Positions 15,829-23,646 of a stretch of DNA of 63,361 nucleotides are shown here, piece after piece (positions within the stretch are counted from its first letter, which is position 1; each line of letters opens with the position of its first letter). The DNA lies in the IMG/VR virus record IMGVR_UViG_3300027974_000039, positions 1 to 63,361 of that record. One strand, written 5' to 3'. The DNA comes from a virus. Position numbers and translations under genes: made by a program. The notes beneath the pieces were generated by a model, which was not told the DNA's origin, searched no databases, and was given only the letters and a program-made list of their open reading frames with translations.

Positions 15829-15834
15829 TAATTA

Positions 15835-15843
15835 TGCTATAAT
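15835..15843 (+). promoter_or_regulatory. Extended -10 promoter (TGC-TATAAT)
   Basis: TGC-TATAAT lies just after the stop of the giant adhesin gene. An AAAGGAG ribosome site and the ATG at 15865 follow. No good -35 is seen, which is typical of extended -10 promoters. Confidence 0.55.
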
Positions 15844-15864
15844 TTATAAAAAAGGAGATTAATA

Positions 15865-16095
15865 ATGCTTGATAATAAAGATTTTGACGGGGAAGTATTT
15901 ATGGTCCTTGTCGATGGAGAATATGCTGGGTGGTTTAGCGTACCTAAAGGAAATTTAGAAACAGAAATATTAAGATCTGGTTTATCTAGTAATCCAACAA
16001 TAGTAAATTTTACCGATTTGCCAATAAGCGTATCGGATTTTCCAGCACAAGCAGAGGGCTGGAAATGGGACGGTACATCATTTAAGAAGGATTAA
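15865..16095 (+). CDS. Small protein with W-rich C-terminus, tail accessory
   Basis: The 76-residue protein begins MLDNKDFDGEVFMVLVDGEY and ends with AEGWKWDGTSFKKD, a motif seen in small phage fibre-associated proteins. It is expressed from its own promoter with a strong ribosome site and is followed within 3 nt by the next gene. A structural or assembly role near the fibres is inferred from position. Confidence 0.5.
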   Translation: MLDNKDFDGEVFMVLVDGEYAGWFSVPKGNLETEILRSGLSSNPTIVNFTDLPISVSDFPAQAEGWKWDGTSFKKD

Positions 16096-16097
16096 AT

Positions 16098-16337
16098 ATG
16101 ACTTCAAGATGGCAAACAATAAAAGCAAATTTAGTTGATCCAAATGCAGTGAAACCTTGGGATATGTTAAACCCAAATACTGAATGGACAACAGATGAAA
16201 AAAAAGAAGAACGATATAGCATTTGTAAAGGATGCCCTGAATTTATATCAGCTACAACACAATGCAAGCAATGTGGCTGTATAATGAAAATTAAAACAGG
16301 AATGGAAAAAGCAGTCTGTCCTTTGGGCAAATGGTAA
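16098..16337 (+). CDS. Zinc-ribbon protein of the phage CxxC...CPLGKW type
   Basis: The 79-residue protein has a C-terminal cluster ICKGCPEF, CKQCGCIMKIK and AVCPLGKW, which fits a small zinc-binding family found beside phage tail and oxygenase genes (DUF6171-like pattern). It lies 3 nt after the previous gene and 6 nt before a 2OG oxygenase. Metal binding is well supported by the cysteines; the biological role is not known. Confidence 0.6.
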   Translation: MTSRWQTIKANLVDPNAVKPWDMLNPNTEWTTDEKKEERYSICKGCPEFISATTQCKQCGCIMKIKTGMEKAVCPLGKW

Positions 16338-16342
16338 AATAA

Positions 16343-17047
16343 ATGACTACTATCTTTGACCTTGAAAAACCAAATATTAGAATTATAAAAAACTTTTTAT
16401 CAAAAGAAGAATGTGATGAAATTTTAAAGGTTAAAGAAATGTCAGAAGTTTTATGGTCATTAGACTATGATCTTAATTATCCAAAAAAAGAAAATGTTGC
16501 GGGAAACCTTCAATACTCTGTATCTCAATGGGATGGAATGTGCATTAATATAACCCGTCCTGGATTTGCAGAAAGATATGGCATTAACCAAAAATATTAT
16601 GATTTATTGGCAGATAGAATGAAAATCCATATGGAAGAAAAATTTAATGTTACTGGATTACAAACAGAACAATATTTAATTAATAGATGGAGAATTGGAA
16701 GAGAACAGACCCCTCACCTTGATTATTTTTATGAAGAAGAACCTGACCATGACTATGAAAAACTTGCTAGACATAACATACCAAAATCCTTTTTAGATAC
16801 ATTTGGCCAGATGTTTCAAACAAAACATTATTCATCTTTGGTATACCTAAATGAAGATTACACTGGAGGCGAGCTTTATTTCCCAGAACACAACTTTATT
16901 ATAAAGCCAGAAGTTGGAACTTTAATATGTTTAAAGGGAGATGAGCACAGCTTGCATGGAGTCAAAAAAGTAGAGTCTGGAACTAGATATACGATATCAT
17001 TATTTTGGGAAGATTTAGAATATAAAAATAAAATTGGCGTCAAATAA
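16343..17047 (+). CDS. 2-oxoglutarate/Fe(II) dioxygenase, prolyl-4-hydroxylase-like
   Basis: The 234-residue protein has the triad H125-x-D127 (TPHLDYF), H205 (SLHGV) and R215 (SGTRYTISLFW). The jellyroll signature VYLNEDYTGGELYFPEH precedes the distal histidine, as in prolyl 4-hydroxylase-like enzymes. It lies between a zinc-ribbon gene and a fibre gene on the same strand. Substrate not determined; a Pro in a nearby fibre protein is a reasonable candidate. Confidence 0.88.
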   Translation: MTTIFDLEKPNIRIIKNFLSKEECDEILKVKEMSEVLWSLDYDLNYPKKENVAGNLQYSVSQWDGMCINITRPGFAERYGINQKYYDLLADRMKIHMEEKFNVTGLQTEQYLINRWRIGREQTPHLDYFYEEEPDHDYEKLARHNIPKSFLDTFGQMFQTKHYSSLVYLNEDYTGGELYFPEHNFIIKPEVGTLICLKGDEHSLHGVKKVESGTRYTISLFWEDLEYKNKIGVK

Positions 17048-17059
17048 ACTTTTGTAGGG

Positions 17060-17065
17060 TATAAT
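17060..17065 (+). promoter_or_regulatory. -10 box (TATAAT) before a fibre gene
   Basis: TATAAT preceded by GGG lies 37 nt before the TTG start at 17103, which has a GGGGGT ribosome site. No clear -35 is seen. Confidence 0.45.
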
Positions 17066-17102
17066 TATCTAAGCAACATAATCACACATAGGGGGTAGTC
17101 AA

Positions 17103-17660
17103 TTGGCCACCAATTATCCAAACAGTATCGATCAGCTTGTTAATCCAAATGGTTCAGATACATTAGCATCACCATCTCATTCCCAACAGCACACCAATGC
17201 AAATGATGCTATTGAAGCATTAGAAACAAAAGTTGGCGTAAACGGTTCAACAGATCCATCATCACTTACATACAAAGTTTCAACTATTGAAACAGTATTG
17301 ACTGATCTAGGAAATAGCACAGATACAATCCAAGAGCTTTTAGGATTGGAAGGCAACAACGACCTTGCAGTTTATGGTATTGAGAATCCTACAAACGTAG
17401 ATTCCTTTGCAAAGAACACATGGAGAACTGCTAAGTATAACATTCAGGTGACAAAGGGTTCCGATGTGTATACATCAGAGATTCTTGTTTCTCACGATGG
17501 AACAAACATAATGGTTTCAGAAGCAAACATTATCTCAAACACAAACAACAACATATTTAGTTATACCTTTGAAGAAAACTCAGGTATAATTAGTCTAAGA
17601 GTCACCCCTGTTTCTGGTTCTATCTCAGTTAGATACGTCAGAACAGCGCTTAAAGCATAA
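17103..17660 (+). CDS. Tail fibre/structural protein (TTG start)
   Basis: The 185-residue protein begins at TTG, 6-7 nt after GGGGGT. Its N-terminus (NYPNSIDQLVNPNGSDTL, then HSQQHTNANDAIEALETKVG) is a well-known phage fibre or baseplate module. The C-terminal 80 residues form a beta-rich domain (YNIQVTKGSDVYTSEILVSH) that resembles the end of the 303-residue protein at 17690. It is most likely a fibre or fibre-tip subunit. Confidence 0.7.
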   Translation: MATNYPNSIDQLVNPNGSDTLASPSHSQQHTNANDAIEALETKVGVNGSTDPSSLTYKVSTIETVLTDLGNSTDTIQELLGLEGNNDLAVYGIENPTNVDSFAKNTWRTAKYNIQVTKGSDVYTSEILVSHDGTNIMVSEANIISNTNNNIFSYTFEENSGIISLRVTPVSGSISVRYVRTALKA

Positions 17661-17689
17661 TAAAAAAAGCAACAAGAGGAGTCATATAA

Positions 17690-18601
17690 ATGGCAACAGT
17701 AACAAAAAACTTTAGAATTAAATCGGGCCTTATAGTTGAAGGTACTACAGGTACAATCAATGGCCAAAACATACTTACAGAAACAGGCGGGAATGCTTAT
17801 ATTCTCAATCTTGTTGGCGGTGCCACTCTTGTAAAATCTGTAGACGCAGGAACATTTGCAGTCGATGGTGCAGGCAATCTTACAGTAAAGCCTAATACAT
17901 TTGATGCATACGGATCCGCTTCAGCAGCTCAATCAGCAGCTATTGCAACAGCATCAGCAGACGCAACATCTAAGGCCAACGCAGCACGATCTGCAGCAGA
18001 AGCCACTGCATCAAGTGATGCAACAACAAAAGTAGCAGCAGAAGCTGCTCTTAGAGTATCAGGCGATGCAGCCTCAGTAGCGACAGCAGCAGCTGACGCA
18101 ACATCTAAGGTAGCAGCAGAAGCTGCTCTTAGAGTATCAGGCGATGCAGCCTCAGTAGCGACAGCAGCAGCTGACGCAACATCTAAGGCCAATGCAGCTC
18201 AGGCAGCAGCAGAAGTCACAGCAGCAAATGCTGTAAACGCATTAGCACAAGGAACTTCAAGATTCTCAGAAGTAAATATAAGCAACACAACTTCACAGAA
18301 AGCAACAAAGGCAACATTAACATCTGCTGGAAATGCAGTAGCTACAAGCTGGCTAAAAGCAGATTTCCCAACAGCTAAATTAATTGTTAAATTTGAAACT
18401 GCAACACATACTCAGGTTTCAGAAGTTCTTCTTTCATCAGATGCTTCAAACAACATAGCAATCACAGAGTATGCTTCAGTCGGTACAAATGGAGATCTGG
18501 GAACAACCTCAGCTTCATATGGACAAGGATACATCAATGTTGATGTTATCACAGTAAATCCAAATACTACAGTAACAGTAATGGCAACATTAATTAAGTA
18601 A
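17690..18601 (+). CDS. Tail fibre with Ala-rich coiled repeats
   Basis: The 303-residue protein starts with an N-terminal module (TKNFRIKSGLIVEGTTGTI) shared with the 120-residue protein at 18667. The middle is Ala/Ser-rich and probably coiled coil, containing two perfect copies of a 26-residue unit beginning VAAEAALRVSG (residues 115-166). The C-terminal domain (LIVKFETATHTQVSEVLLSS) resembles that of the preceding fibre gene. It is likely a trimeric fibre shaft with a receptor-facing tip. Confidence 0.7.
   Translation: MATVTKNFRIKSGLIVEGTTGTINGQNILTETGGNAYILNLVGGATLVKSVDAGTFAVDGAGNLTVKPNTFDAYGSASAAQSAAIATASADATSKANAARSAAEATASSDATTKVAAEAALRVSGDAASVATAAADATSKVAAEAALRVSGDAASVATAAADATSKANAAQAAAEVTAANAVNALAQGTSRFSEVNISNTTSQKATKATLTSAGNAVATSWLKADFPTAKLIVKFETATHTQVSEVLLSSDASNNIAITEYASVGTNGDLGTTSASYGQGYINVDVITVNPNTTVTVMATLIK
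18032..18187 (+). repeat. Perfect 78-bp tandem duplication in a fibre gene
   Basis: Two 78-nt copies (18032-18109 and 18110-18187) are identical and keep the frame, each adding 26 residues to the coiled shaft. Further degenerate copies flank them. Confidence 0.85.
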
Positions 18602-18615
18602 TTAAATAAAAGGTA

Positions 18616-18636
18616 TGGGGTCCTTCCAAAACCCCA
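18616..18636 (+). other. Stem-loop between fibre genes
   Basis: TGGGGT (18616-18621) and ACCCCA (18631-18636) can pair around a 9-nt loop. No T run follows, so it may be an mRNA processing or stability element rather than a terminator. Confidence 0.3.
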
Positions 18637-18666
18637 CAAAAACAATTAGGGGATATGTGAACTTAA

Positions 18667-19029
18667 ATGGCAACAGTAAATAAAAACTTTAAAGTAAAGA
18701 ACGGGTTAAACGTAGCAGGCACTGCAACGTTTGATTCTAATATTGTATTAGGAACAGCCCCACTATCTTTTGATGCAGCAACAAGTAGGCTACAAGTCCA
18801 GATCAATGGAACTTGGCAGCCTATAGCTTTGTATTCAGAAATTCCAAATGAGAACACAATGTTGTCATTTATGGATGTTGGACTAGCCATTGACTATAAT
18901 GGTCAGCCAACCTATATCATTCAGGCAAATGGAGTAACACCATCAGGAACAAGTAAATATGTTCTTGGAGGGGACCCTTCAACTACTGAATTTGGAATGA
19001 CTTTTGATTCAGGAGCATTAGTAGCATGA
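18667..19029 (+). CDS. Short fibre protein sharing the N-terminal module of its neighbour
   Basis: The 120-residue protein starts with TVNKNFKVKNGLNVAGTATF, clearly related to the start of the 303-residue fibre upstream. It is followed by a single beta domain (LSFDAATSRLQVQINGTWQP). It may be a truncated fibre or an alternative tip. The ribosome site is weak (AGGGG lies about 14 nt upstream). Confidence 0.6.
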   Translation: MATVNKNFKVKNGLNVAGTATFDSNIVLGTAPLSFDAATSRLQVQINGTWQPIALYSEIPNENTMLSFMDVGLAIDYNGQPTYIIQANGVTPSGTSKYVLGGDPSTTEFGMTFDSGALVA

Positions 19030-19051
19030 TGCTAAATTGTAATGGTTTAAA

Positions 19052-19060
19052 TGCTATAAT
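19052..19060 (+). promoter_or_regulatory. Extended -10 promoter (TGC-TATAAT)
   Basis: TGC-TATAAT lies 30 nt before the ATG at 19091, with an AAAGGGG ribosome site between. It drives the 803-residue fibre gene. The -35 is weak. Confidence 0.55.
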
Positions 19061-19090
19061 TTCAATATATCAAATTAAAGGGGTGGCATA

Positions 19091-21502
19091 ATGTCAACAG
19101 TAAGAATTCAAGTACGTAGAGGTTTATCTTCAGAATGGACCGCAGCAAATCCAGTATTGGCTGCAGGTGAAATGGGTGTTGAAACAAACACAAACAAATT
19201 TAAATTTGGTAATGGAACAGATGCATGGACTGCTCTTTCCTATGCGGCTTCAGATGCTGCAGCAATTGGTGAAATTTCCCAAGATGCTATCAATCAAGCA
19301 CTATCAGTAGGAGCAGGATTAACAAAGACTTATAATGATGGCGCAAATACAATTACTGTAACTGTAGATACAGATGTAGTTTCAACTAAAACATTTGCTA
19401 TTGCAGAAGCAACATCAAAAGCAGCCGCAGCACAAGCAGCAGCAGCATCCTATACAGATACTGCAGTTAGTGGAATAAATAACTCACTTACAGATTATTT
19501 AGAGGTTGCAGATAGAGGAGTAGCCAATGGAGTTGCTTCATTAAATAATTTAGGTAAGGTCCCAGAGGCACAATTAAATTTACAATCACTTTCAACAAAC
19601 GTAATTACTAGTGGTAACGTAACAGCAGAAAATGTAACAGTAAATGCTAATTTAATTGTTAATGGTACAACAACAACATTAAATACTCAAAATGTTTCTA
19701 TAGAAGATACACTTCTATATATTGCTGAAAATAATAATTCAAGCTCATTAGATTTAGGCTTTGTAGCTGGACATAACACTGGTGTATATAACCATACAGG
19801 ACTAGTAAGAGATGCTTCTGATAATAAATGGAAGCTTTTCAAAGATGTTACAGACGAACCAACAACAACAATAAATTTTGCTCAAGCTAATTTAGATAAT
19901 TTAGCATTATTTAACTTAGATTCAAATGCAATTCAGGCAGTTTCAATTACAGCAACTGGAACCGCAGCATTGCCAAATAGTTCAATTACAACCGCAAATA
20001 TTCAAAGCCAAGCAGTTACAGCAGAGAAGCTTGCAACAGATTCAGTTGAAACAGCAAAAATTAAAAATGGTGCCGTTACTGGAGCAAAATTAGAAGATAT
20101 GACAGTTACAGCAGCTAAGCTTGGAGCTTATGCAGTTACTAGCGGTAAAATTGAAGATGGTTCAGTTATTACAGGAAAGCTTGGAGCAGCATCAGTTACA
20201 GAAGATAAAATTGCAACAAATGCAATTACTGAACCTAAAATTGCAGCAGGTGCAGTTGTTGAAACAAAACTTGCATCAGGATCAGTAACATTAGCAAAGC
20301 TTGCAAGCGCTTCAGTTGATTCATCAAAGCTTGCAGCAGGATCAGTAACTTCTGCTAAAATTGCAGACAATTCAATTGTATTAGCTCACATGACAGATAA
20401 CTCTGTTGGAACTGTTGAAATTGTTGACTCAGCAATTACTGAGGCAAAACTTGCCGCAGCAGCAGTTGGCTCTACTAAAATTGCAACAGGCGCTGTATCA
20501 AATGCACATATTGCAGCGGAAGCAGCAATTGCAACATCAAAGATCTCAGGTCTTGATACAGCACTTGGATTACGGGCCCCACTTGCTTCACCAACATTTA
20601 CAGGAACAGTAGTTCTTCCAAGTACAACATCAATTGGAAATGTTTCCTCAACAGAGCTTGGATACGTAGATGGAGTTACATCTCCTATACAGACACAGCT
20701 TGCAGCAGGTACAACTGCTCTTGCAAATCACGAAGCAGATACAACAAACATTCACGGAATTTCAGATACTTCACTTCTAGCAACTACAGCAAATGTTGCT
20801 ACTGCTAAATCAGAAGCTATTACAGCAGCAGGTACTGCAGCAGATACAAAGGTATCTACAGCAGTGGCAGCACTTACAAAGTCTTCAGTAGGCCTTGCAA
20901 ATGTTGATAATACAGCCGATACAGCAAAGCCAGTATCTACAGCACAGGCTACAGCAATAGCAACTGCTAAATCAGAAGCAATTGCATCTGCAACAGCATC
21001 AGTCACAGCAGTTATAAATGGTGCACCAGCAGCATTTGATACACTTAAAGAAATTGCAGATTATATTGCAACAGATCAAAGTGCTGGTTCAGCATTAACT
21101 GCATCAGTTGCAACTAAAGCTCCTCTTGCCTCACCAACATTTACTGGAACAGTAACAGTTGGAGCAGCAGGGATTGTATTCTCTGATGGAACACAAACAC
21201 AAGCAGCAGTTCCTTCTATAACAACATTTGCATCATCTTTTGCAGCATCAGCAACACTTGCAGCAGGAGAACAAGATAAATTTGTACCAGTAGATGGAGC
21301 AGTAGTTATTACTCTTCCTGCAACAGGATATTCAACTGGACAGTCAATTGATTTCTACCAGGCTTCAGGCACAGGAGCATCATTTGCTTCAACAAACTCC
21401 GTAGTAGGAACACCAGGACTTAAGTTTAGAACTACAAACTCAGTTGTAACAGCAATGAAAACTTCAAGCGGATGGTTGGTCTTTGGAGACCTATCAGCGT
21501 AA
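19091..21502 (+). CDS. Long tail fibre with Mtd_N-like module and KIAxGAV repeats
   Basis: The 803-residue protein begins with IQVRRGLSSEWTAANPVLA and GEMGVETNTNKFKFGNG, the same N-terminal module as the fibre at 10843. Residues about 296-487 consist of 10-11-residue repeats of the type AVTxxKLAxGSV, a pattern of elongated beta-helical or triple-stranded shafts. Later parts carry LASPTFTGTV, HEADTTNIHGISDTS and a beta-rich C-terminal domain (FVPVDGAVVITLPATGYS). It is probably a main side or central fibre. Confidence 0.78.
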   Translation: MSTVRIQVRRGLSSEWTAANPVLAAGEMGVETNTNKFKFGNGTDAWTALSYAASDAAAIGEISQDAINQALSVGAGLTKTYNDGANTITVTVDTDVVSTKTFAIAEATSKAAAAQAAAASYTDTAVSGINNSLTDYLEVADRGVANGVASLNNLGKVPEAQLNLQSLSTNVITSGNVTAENVTVNANLIVNGTTTTLNTQNVSIEDTLLYIAENNNSSSLDLGFVAGHNTGVYNHTGLVRDASDNKWKLFKDVTDEPTTTINFAQANLDNLALFNLDSNAIQAVSITATGTAALPNSSITTANIQSQAVTAEKLATDSVETAKIKNGAVTGAKLEDMTVTAAKLGAYAVTSGKIEDGSVITGKLGAASVTEDKIATNAITEPKIAAGAVVETKLASGSVTLAKLASASVDSSKLAAGSVTSAKIADNSIVLAHMTDNSVGTVEIVDSAITEAKLAAAAVGSTKIATGAVSNAHIAAEAAIATSKISGLDTALGLRAPLASPTFTGTVVLPSTTSIGNVSSTELGYVDGVTSPIQTQLAAGTTALANHEADTTNIHGISDTSLLATTANVATAKSEAITAAGTAADTKVSTAVAALTKSSVGLANVDNTADTAKPVSTAQATAIATAKSEAIASATASVTAVINGAPAAFDTLKEIADYIATDQSAGSALTASVATKAPLASPTFTGTVTVGAAGIVFSDGTQTQAAVPSITTFASSFAASATLAAGEQDKFVPVDGAVVITLPATGYSTGQSIDFYQASGTGASFASTNSVVGTPGLKFRTTNSVVTAMKTSSGWLVFGDLSA

Positions 21503-21525
21503 TCGGATTAAAGGAGAATATATAA

Positions 21526-22851
21526 ATGTCAAAACAAGCAGGTAGAATGAGCCAAGGAGCTAATGACTTCTTAGCTCCGTATGCTCCAACAATTGGTACA
21601 GCAACAAATGTAGGCTCAAGTAGAGCTTTCAATAATGGACGGGCAGATGTAACTTTTACAGCTGACTCAAGAAATGCTGCAGATTCATTTACTGTTACCT
21701 CTTCTCCAGGAAACTTTCTTGGAACTGGGGCATCATCTCCAATTTCAGTTACAGGCCTTCAGTCAGGAGTTGCTTACACATTTACAGTAACCGCAACAAA
21801 TGCAGCAGGAACATCAGCTCCATCTGAAGCATCTAATTCTGTTACAGCTACAACTGTACCTCAAGATCCACAAAGTGCAACTGCAACTGCAGGAATTAAT
21901 CAAAACACTATTTCTTGGACAGCTCCAAATAATGGTGGATCAGCAATAACAAATTATTATATTGTTGGAAATGATGGAACATCTGGTAACACAGCATCTA
22001 CATCAATAGTAATTGCAGATACTGCTAATACTTCTCAATATTATAATATTTATGCAGATAACGCTAATGGTAGATCAATTGCTTCAGGTAATACAGCCAC
22101 TATTACAACTCTAGCACCGTTCTTCCCACCGTTCTTCCCACCGTTCTTCCCACCGAGCTTCTTTGCTCCACCGTTCTTCCCACCGTTCTTCCCACCGAGC
22201 TTCTTTGCTCCACCGTTCTTCCCACCGTTCTTCCCACCGAGCTTCTTTGCTCCACCGAGCTTTTTTGCTCCACCGTTCTTCCCACCGTTCTTCCCACCGA
22301 GCTTCTTTGCCCCACCAAGCTTCTTTGCTCCACCAGGATTCTGGTTTGCCCCACCAAGCTTCTTTGCTCCACCAGGATTTAAGGGCAAGTGTTTATCACC
22401 AGACTCAGTAATATTTACTGCAGATGGATGGGTACAAGCTAAAAATATTAAAGTTGGAGATGCAATATTAACTATTGACGGAAGTCATATTAATCTTGAA
22501 TCAATAACTTCAAATAAAATTTCTGAATCACTTCCAGAAAATGTTAAATTTACAGATGGTCAAGTTGTTTCTGTTACAGAAAAAACTTCAACATTAATAG
22601 GATTTAATTACAGAGGAAAAGATTACTCAATTACTCAGCCAATATTTGTAAAAACCCCAGAAGGAATTACTTATAAAAATGCTGGAGAAATTGAAATAGG
22701 AGAAATAATCCTACATGTTGATTCTGAAGGATCAGTATCAGAGGTTCCAGTAACTTCAATAGAAAAGGATGAAGCAGAATCAACTGTTTATGATGTTAGA
22801 ACATCTCCACAGCCATGGTTTATAGTTAATTCCTTTATAGCAATAGCATAA
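21526..22851 (+). CDS. Fn3 adhesin with Pro/Phe repeats and C-terminal Hint domain
   Basis: The 441-residue protein starts with a short basic N-terminus. Two fibronectin type III domains follow (about 20-112, with GLQSGVAYTFTVTATNAAG, and 115-195). A long FFPPFFPPSFFAPP array covers residues 196-286, and a Hint domain runs from C289 to the end. The Hint domain has CLSPDSVIF, GWVQAKNIKVGD, SITQPIF and VYDVRTSPQPWFIVNS; like its partner at 12400 it lacks the TxxH His and the terminal His-Asn. The shared layout of linker plus Hint suggests both adhesins are processed or attached in the same way. A strong terminator follows. Confidence 0.78.
   Translation: MSKQAGRMSQGANDFLAPYAPTIGTATNVGSSRAFNNGRADVTFTADSRNAADSFTVTSSPGNFLGTGASSPISVTGLQSGVAYTFTVTATNAAGTSAPSEASNSVTATTVPQDPQSATATAGINQNTISWTAPNNGGSAITNYYIVGNDGTSGNTASTSIVIADTANTSQYYNIYADNANGRSIASGNTATITTLAPFFPPFFPPFFPPSFFAPPFFPPFFPPSFFAPPFFPPFFPPSFFAPPSFFAPPFFPPFFPPSFFAPPSFFAPPGFWFAPPSFFAPPGFKGKCLSPDSVIFTADGWVQAKNIKVGDAILTIDGSHINLESITSNKISESLPENVKFTDGQVVSVTEKTSTLIGFNYRGKDYSITQPIFVKTPEGITYKNAGEIEIGEIILHVDSEGSVSEVPVTSIEKDEAESTVYDVRTSPQPWFIVNSFIAIA
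22114..22380 (+). repeat. Long FFPP/FAPP-coding tandem repeat
   Basis: About 265 bp of repeated TTCTTCCCACCG, GAGCTTC and TTTGCTCCA words encode an aromatic-proline chain of roughly 90 residues. Unit order varies, as expected from slippage or unequal recombination. Confidence 0.85.
22587..22688 (+). repeat. 102-nt segment identical to one in the first Hint gene
   Basis: This segment is identical to 15564-15665 and encodes the central Hint part starting STLIGFNYRGKDYSITQP. Neighbouring Hint sequence differs at many positions. Confidence 0.85.
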
Positions 22852-22859
22852 ATATCTAT

Positions 22860-22893
22860 AAAAGAGGGGTGGCCTACAAGCTGCCCCTCTTTT
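22860..22893 (+). terminator. Intrinsic terminator after the second Hint adhesin
   Basis: AAAAGAGGGG (22860-22869) pairs perfectly with CCCCTCTTTT (22884-22893), giving a 10-bp stem whose last arm supplies the T run. The next promoter starts 5 nt later. Confidence 0.8.
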
Positions 22894-22897
22894 GCTA

Positions 22898-22926
22898 TTG
22901 TCTTTGTAAATTCAAAATGATACAAT
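22898..22926 (+). promoter_or_regulatory. Promoter of the oxygenase cluster, leaderless type
   Basis: TTGTCT (22898-22903), a 17-nt spacer ending in TGA, and TACAAT (22921-22926) are followed by 6 nt and the ATG at 22933. The transcript should start at or within one or two bases of the start codon. Confidence 0.65.
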
Positions 22927-22932
22927 AAAGGT

Positions 22933-23646
22933 ATGACTACTACAAACAGCCCATATGGATTTTCATCAAAAGAAGAACTTTTCCCAGGAGTCTGGGTATA
23001 TAGAGATGTAATTAAAAAAGAATTAAATGTAATAGATAGACTTAACTCAATTGGAGAAGCATCTATCAGAGACAATGAATCAAGATTTAGTTGGACTTTT
23101 GGATTTGTTGGATACAGCGAAAAAAGACCTTCATACAGAGATTGTGAAGATATTAAAGTTGGAGAAATAAATAATCCAACAAATGAAACTCAAACGCTAG
23201 TTGCTGATTTGTGGTCTGATTTAAAAAAAGTACAAGATGTTGCAGTTCAAGATTATTGTAATAAATACAATGTAAAAATGAATTTTTGGGAAGTTATGAA
23301 TTGCATACGATATGGCAAAGGACAGCATTTTCAAGAGCATGCAGATCATGGATTTTCATATAGTGCAACAGTGTCTTTAGTAGCATATATAAATGATGAT
23401 TATGAAGGCGGTAATTTGTTTTTTCCTAAAATTGGCTTAGACATTAAGCCAAAAGCTGGAGACCTATATATTTTCCCATCTACCTATTTGTTTTCTCATA
23501 GAGCAATGCCAGTAATTGAAGGACAAAAATTTTCTATAGTTACGATGCTTGATTATAATGATCATGCCCACAAACAAGAGTTTTTTGAAGCAAGAGCCAG
23601 ATGGGTTGAAGAAGACGCAAAAACTGGCAAAAATTCTTATGCATAA
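22933..23646 (+). CDS. 2-oxoglutarate/Fe(II) dioxygenase, prolyl-4-hydroxylase-like
   Basis: The 237-residue protein has H136-x-D138 (EHADHG), H189 (FSHRA) and the core AYINDDYEGGNLFFPK. The 2-oxoglutarate-binding basic residue is K199 (EGQKFSIVT) rather than the usual Arg; some relatives use Lys. It opens the oxygenase/DUF6065 cluster with its own leaderless promoter. The next gene starts inside its last codons (shared TTATGCATAA region). Confidence 0.85.
   Translation: MTTTNSPYGFSSKEELFPGVWVYRDVIKKELNVIDRLNSIGEASIRDNESRFSWTFGFVGYSEKRPSYRDCEDIKVGEINNPTNETQTLVADLWSDLKKVQDVAVQDYCNKYNVKMNFWEVMNCIRYGKGQHFQEHADHGFSYSATVSLVAYINDDYEGGNLFFPKIGLDIKPKAGDLYIFPSTYLFSHRAMPVIEGQKFSIVTMLDYNDHAHKQEFFEARARWVEEDAKTGKNSYA

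Noticed and set aside
16335-16342. -10 box (TAAAAT) for the oxygenase at 16343
   Set aside because: It lies only 2 nt before the ATG, inside the stop region of the zinc-ribbon gene, too close to start a transcript that includes the start codon.
10843-21502. Diversity-generating retroelement, because of Mtd_N-like fibres
   Set aside because: No reverse transcriptase, template repeat or adenine-biased variable repeat was recognised in the window.
15229-22380. CRISPR array suggested by regularly repeated 12-30 nt units
   Set aside because: The repeats are contiguous coding repeats with no unique spacers and stay in frame with the adhesin genes; no cas genes are present.
22050-22388. Long minus-strand frames with Gly/Lys or Arg/Val repeats across the FFPP array
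   Set aside because: They are reverse or shifted readings of the FFPP-coding repeat, without ribosome sites or promoters; the plus-strand adhesin frame explains the sequence.
23549-23638. Upstream ATG giving a 267-residue DUF6065-like protein
   Set aside because: The extra 30 residues overlap the oxygenase gene, lack family resemblance and have no ribosome site; the ATG at 23639 gives the usual start of the family.
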